Below, piece after piece: positions 61,695 to 64,000 of a stretch of 64,000 nucleotides of DNA. This DNA is from PLanc-01 sp034678485 (lineage in GTDB: Bacteria > Planctomycetota > Phycisphaerae > Sedimentisphaerales > Anaerobacaceae). The position numbers and the translations under genes were made by a program. Position 1 is the stretch's first letter. Every line of letters starts with the position of its first letter. The notes under the pieces were generated by a model that was not told the origin of the DNA, did no database searches, and worked only from the letters and a program-made list of their open reading frames with translations. The stretch is taken from the NCBI GenBank assembly GCA_034678485.1, contig JAXDBU010000140.1, forward strand, positions 11,936 through 75,935, written 5' to 3'.

Positions 61695-62732
61695 TCACCG
61701 CAGCTTGACGAGCTTGCCCTCTTTGGCGGAGCGGTAGATCGCCAGGATCACCTCGACCGCCTTGCGGGCCTCGGCGCCGTCGATCCAGAATCGCTCGCCC
61801 TTCTCCAGGCTTTGGAGAAACGCCTTGAAGTTGCGGGTGTGGTTCTCGTGCGTGATGGCGGCAGGGTCCGCGACGCCGCCGCCGCCTTCGATCTTCATGA
61901 ATCGCTTGCGGACCTCGATGTCCTCGGCCCGTTCATCGGCAAACTGCCAGACGGTAATGCTGTTCTCGACGTTGATGACGGTGCCCTTGGTGCCGGTGAT
62001 CTCGAACCGTCGAAACTGCCCGGGATAGGAGGCGGTCGTGCCGTAGATCAGGCCCAGGGCGCCGCCGGCGTACCGCACGGCTGCGACCGCAGTGTCCTCC
62101 GTCTCAATCTGGTGGCCCAGCGTCGCGGTGTACGCCTGCACCGACTCGATGGGCGGCATCAGGTCGCAGAGCATGTCCACCATGTGGATGGACTGGTTCA
62201 TGAGGGCCCCGCCGCCGTCGAGTTTCACCGTCCCGTGCCAGGAGTCCTTGTAGTAGGCGTCGGTCCGCCACCAGGGGACGTAGACGCTCGCATAGGTGAT
62301 GGTCCCGAACCGGCCCGACTGGATCGCCTGACGCAGCGGGACCATCATGTCGTTGAAGCGATAGGGGAAGATGCCGCCCAATCGCGTACCGGCCTTTTCG
62401 TGAGCCTGGATCATCGCGTCGATCCGCTGGAGCGTGATCTCGACCGGCTTCTCGCAGATGACGTGCTTGCCCGCCTTGGCCGCCGCGACGGTGGGCTCCA
62501 TGTGCAGGCCGCTGGGCGTCGCGATAGTCACGATGTCGATGGCCTTGTCCTTGAGCATTTCATCGAAGCTGGCATAGGCCCGCCCGCCGTACTTTGTCGC
62601 CAGGGCCTCGGCCCTCGGGACATTCGTGTCACAGCAGGCGACGAATTTCGCGTTGGGAATGTCGCCGATGGCCCGGGCGTGGAAATCCGCGATCAACCCG
62701 GCCCCGACGACTCCAAAATTCCATGTCTTCAT
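61695..62732 (-). CDS. Gfo/Idh/MocA family oxidoreductase (cytoplasmic)
   Basis: 345 residues. Starts WNFGVVGAGLIADFHARAIG, with TPSGLHMEPTVAAAKAGKHV and ICEKPVEITLQRID (EKP motif), and a C-terminal domain with GGALMNQSIHMVDMLCDLMP holding the catalytic His/Asp. No signal. Likely a sugar or inositol dehydrogenase. Co-directional with the TIM barrel gene at 62833. ATG 62732. Confidence 0.92.
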   Translation of the reverse strand: MKTWNFGVVGAGLIADFHARAIGDIPNAKFVACCDTNVPRAEALATKYGGRAYASFDEMLKDKAIDIVTIATPSGLHMEPTVAAAKAGKHVICEKPVEITLQRIDAMIQAHEKAGTRLGGIFPYRFNDMMVPLRQAIQSGRFGTITYASVYVPWWRTDAYYKDSWHGTVKLDGGGALMNQSIHMVDMLCDLMPPIESVQAYTATLGHQIETEDTAVAAVRYAGGALGLIYGTTASYPGQFRRFEITGTKGTVINVENSITVWQFADERAEDIEVRKRFMKIEGGGGVADPAAITHENHTRNFKAFLQSLEKGERFWIDGAEARKAVEVILAIYRSAKEGKLVKLR

Positions 62733-62752
62733 CAGTTGGACTCCTCAAGTCT

Positions 62753-62779
62753 TGTTCGTAGTGACGCCGTAAGGCGTTG
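62753..62779. repeat. GTAGTGACGCCGTAAGGCGTT repeat copy
   Basis: TTCGTAGTGACGCCGTAAGG from 62756, nearly identical to 11500-11519. Hairpin ACGCC/GGCGT. Between two genes. Confidence 0.65.
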
Positions 62780-62832
62780 TCTTCCACGTCTTTTGAAGAT
62801 ATGCCCTCATGGGCACACTACAAACAGGTTAC

Positions 62833-63669
62833 TCAATTCAGTCTCAGGCCGACTTCCTTCGCCATGCTTCGAACAGCGGCAATGGCCTTGGAGAACAGCT
62901 CCGGCCCGGTCGACCCGCCGAACTGGCCCCCTGCCATCAGGTGCGGCTCCATCGTCACGCAGCCATCGTACTTCATCGCGGCCAGCTCGGCCAGAAGCTG
63001 CTTGATCTGGCCGTCGCCCTGGCCCGGCATGCTGCCGACATCCTTGGCGCCGAGCTTCCAGTCCTTGATGTGGATGTGCACGACGTAGGGCTTCATCAGC
63101 GGCCACGCGACCTCGACGTTGTTCGTGATCTGCTCGCCCCAGACGAAGTTGGCGGGGTCGTAGGCCAGACGGAACTTGGGCGAATCGATCGTCTTGACCA
63201 TATCCACGCAGTTGGCTGCGGTGTGGCCGTAGATATGGGCCTCGTTCTCGTGGACCATGACGACATCGGTGCCCTGAAGCACCTCGACCTTCGCGACCAT
63301 GCGATCCAGGACCTGATTGCGGTAGTCGTCGATGTTCTTGCCGTCCGGTGCGTAGTAGCTGAACATGCGAATGAACGGCGTCTCGAAGAACTGGGCCAGC
63401 TCCACCGCGTGCTTGAACTTGTCCAAGTGCGGCTTGAAGTGCTGATCGAGCTTGACCTTGCCGATGGGCGAGCCGATCGCACTGACCTTCAGGCCGTGGT
63501 CTCTGATGAGCTGCTTCGCCTGCTTCAACTCGTCGGCGTTCAGGTCCATGATGTTCTTCTTGTCGAAGAACCGCGGCTCGATGTACCCGACCTTCTCCTT
63601 CGCAAGGAACTCCACCTGCCCACGAAAACCGTCTGTCACTTCATCTGCAAACGCACTCAGCTTGGCCAT
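62833..63669 (-). CDS. Sugar phosphate isomerase/epimerase (AP endonuclease 2-like TIM barrel)
   Basis: 278 residues, cytoplasmic. Metal-site strands: ADEVTDGFRGQVEFLA, YIEPRFFDKKNIMDL, VVMVHENEAHIYGHTA (Glu, His), LAYDPANFVWGEQI (Asp), VVHIHIKDWKLGAKDV and CVTMEPHLM (Glu). Probably acts with the dehydrogenase at 61695 on a keto sugar or cyclitol. ATG 63669, TTG 63684 alternative. Confidence 0.88.
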   Translation of the reverse strand: MAKLSAFADEVTDGFRGQVEFLAKEKVGYIEPRFFDKKNIMDLNADELKQAKQLIRDHGLKVSAIGSPIGKVKLDQHFKPHLDKFKHAVELAQFFETPFIRMFSYYAPDGKNIDDYRNQVLDRMVAKVEVLQGTDVVMVHENEAHIYGHTAANCVDMVKTIDSPKFRLAYDPANFVWGEQITNNVEVAWPLMKPYVVHIHIKDWKLGAKDVGSMPGQGDGQIKQLLAELAAMKYDGCVTMEPHLMAGGQFGGSTGPELFSKAIAAVRSMAKEVGLRLN

Positions 63670-63698
63670 TTCAATCACTCCCAAATCGTCGTGAACAC

Positions 63699-63893
63699 CT
63701 CAAGTCCCTTGTCATCCTGAGCTCAAGTCCTTTGTCATCCTGAGCTCAGGTCCTTTGTCATCCTGAGCTCAAGTCCTTTGTCATCCTGAGCTCAGGTCCT
63801 TTGTCATCCTGAGCGCAGGTCCTTTGTCATCCTGAGCTCAAGTCCTTTGTCATCCTGAGCTCAAGTCCTTTGTCATCCTGAGCGCAGCGAAGG
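63699..63893. repeat. 23-base tandem repeat array, eight units
   Basis: GTCATCCTGAGC recurs at 63711, 63734, 63757, 63780, 63803, 63826, 63849 and 63872, exactly 23 bases apart. Units differ only at a few sites (CTCAAG, CTCAGG, CGCAGG). The last unit continues into GCGCAGCGAAGGATCTGGGC, the full form of a common intergenic repeat. No spacers, so not CRISPR. It lies upstream of the gene at 63669. Confidence 0.9.
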
Positions 63894-64000
63894 ATCTGGG
63901 CATCGAACCATGGGCCGCCCCCGCAACGATTCAGACGTCTCCTTCGCAGGCCGGAGGGGGGCCGGCGGGTGGACCGGGCAAATCGCGGGCACAAAACACC

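Noticed and set aside
63699..63893. CRISPR array
   Set aside because: Units follow each other with no spacers and no cas genes are present.

Overview
The window looks like chromosomal DNA of a high-GC, probably anaerobic or microaerophilic member of the Planctomycetota (Phycisphaerae or Sedimentisphaerae type). This is inferred from family content: pseudopilins with an H-x9-DG-like C-terminus, a PEP-CTERM-like sorting tail, several Tat-exported Gfo/Idh/MocA dehydrogenases, a XylR-type regulator, a protein with the STGPRTAEGK/NALKHGL signature, and intergenic DNA rich in repeats. No rRNA, CRISPR array, phage, transposase or plasmid gene was seen. One tRNA (Ala, GGC) is present.

Layout. 0-12 kb is mostly housekeeping: a carbon-nitrogen hydrolase tail, a HEPN/MNT pair with a broken HEPN, argJ, a membrane pyrophosphatase, rsfS, a GxxExxY gene inside perfect inverted repeats, argS, a YjbQ protein, a candidate small RNA gene at 8.3-8.5 kb on the minus strand, a YggS protein and a SpoIIE-type phosphatase. 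11-16 kb is an accessory, repeat-rich stretch with orphan hypothetical and secreted proteins. 16-26 kb returns to core metabolism: thyX overlapping a homocysteine methyltransferase/methylenetetrahydrofolate reductase fusion, a DUF11 lipoprotein, accB-accC, lysA, a 30-residue lysine-rich peptide gene and nadD.

26-35 kb is one long minus-strand series. A DUF350 membrane protein, a glutathionylspermidine-synthase-like ATP-grasp enzyme and an unrecognised protein are coupled by 4-base overlaps, and they run into hypF, hypC, hypD, hypE, hypA and hypB. No hydrogenase structural gene is in the window. 35-43 kb holds the tRNA, a PEP-CTERM-like protein, a membrane glycosyltransferase carrying three DUF5648-like repeats, a lipoprotein, a pseudopilin, a Gfo/Idh/MocA enzyme and an MFS gene with an in-frame internal deletion.

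43-49.3 kb is a compact plus-strand oxygen and peroxide defence island: a Fur/PerR-type regulator, rubrerythrin, thiol peroxidase, flavodiiron protein, desulfoferrodoxin, ferritin, a rubrerythrin-like diiron protein, rubredoxin and glucose-6-phosphate dehydrogenase. Together these can reduce O2, superoxide and peroxide, store iron and supply NADPH. 49.3-63.7 kb is a carbohydrate or cyclitol utilisation region: a XylR-type regulator, a pseudopilin, a LamG protein, an isomerase-like Tat protein, four sugar dehydrogenase, ThuA or URO-D proteins, two sugar-phosphate-isomerase-like TIM barrels and a further dehydrogenase. A 12-base motif is shared by both pseudopilin promoters, suggesting common control. 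The window ends in a 23-base tandem repeat array.
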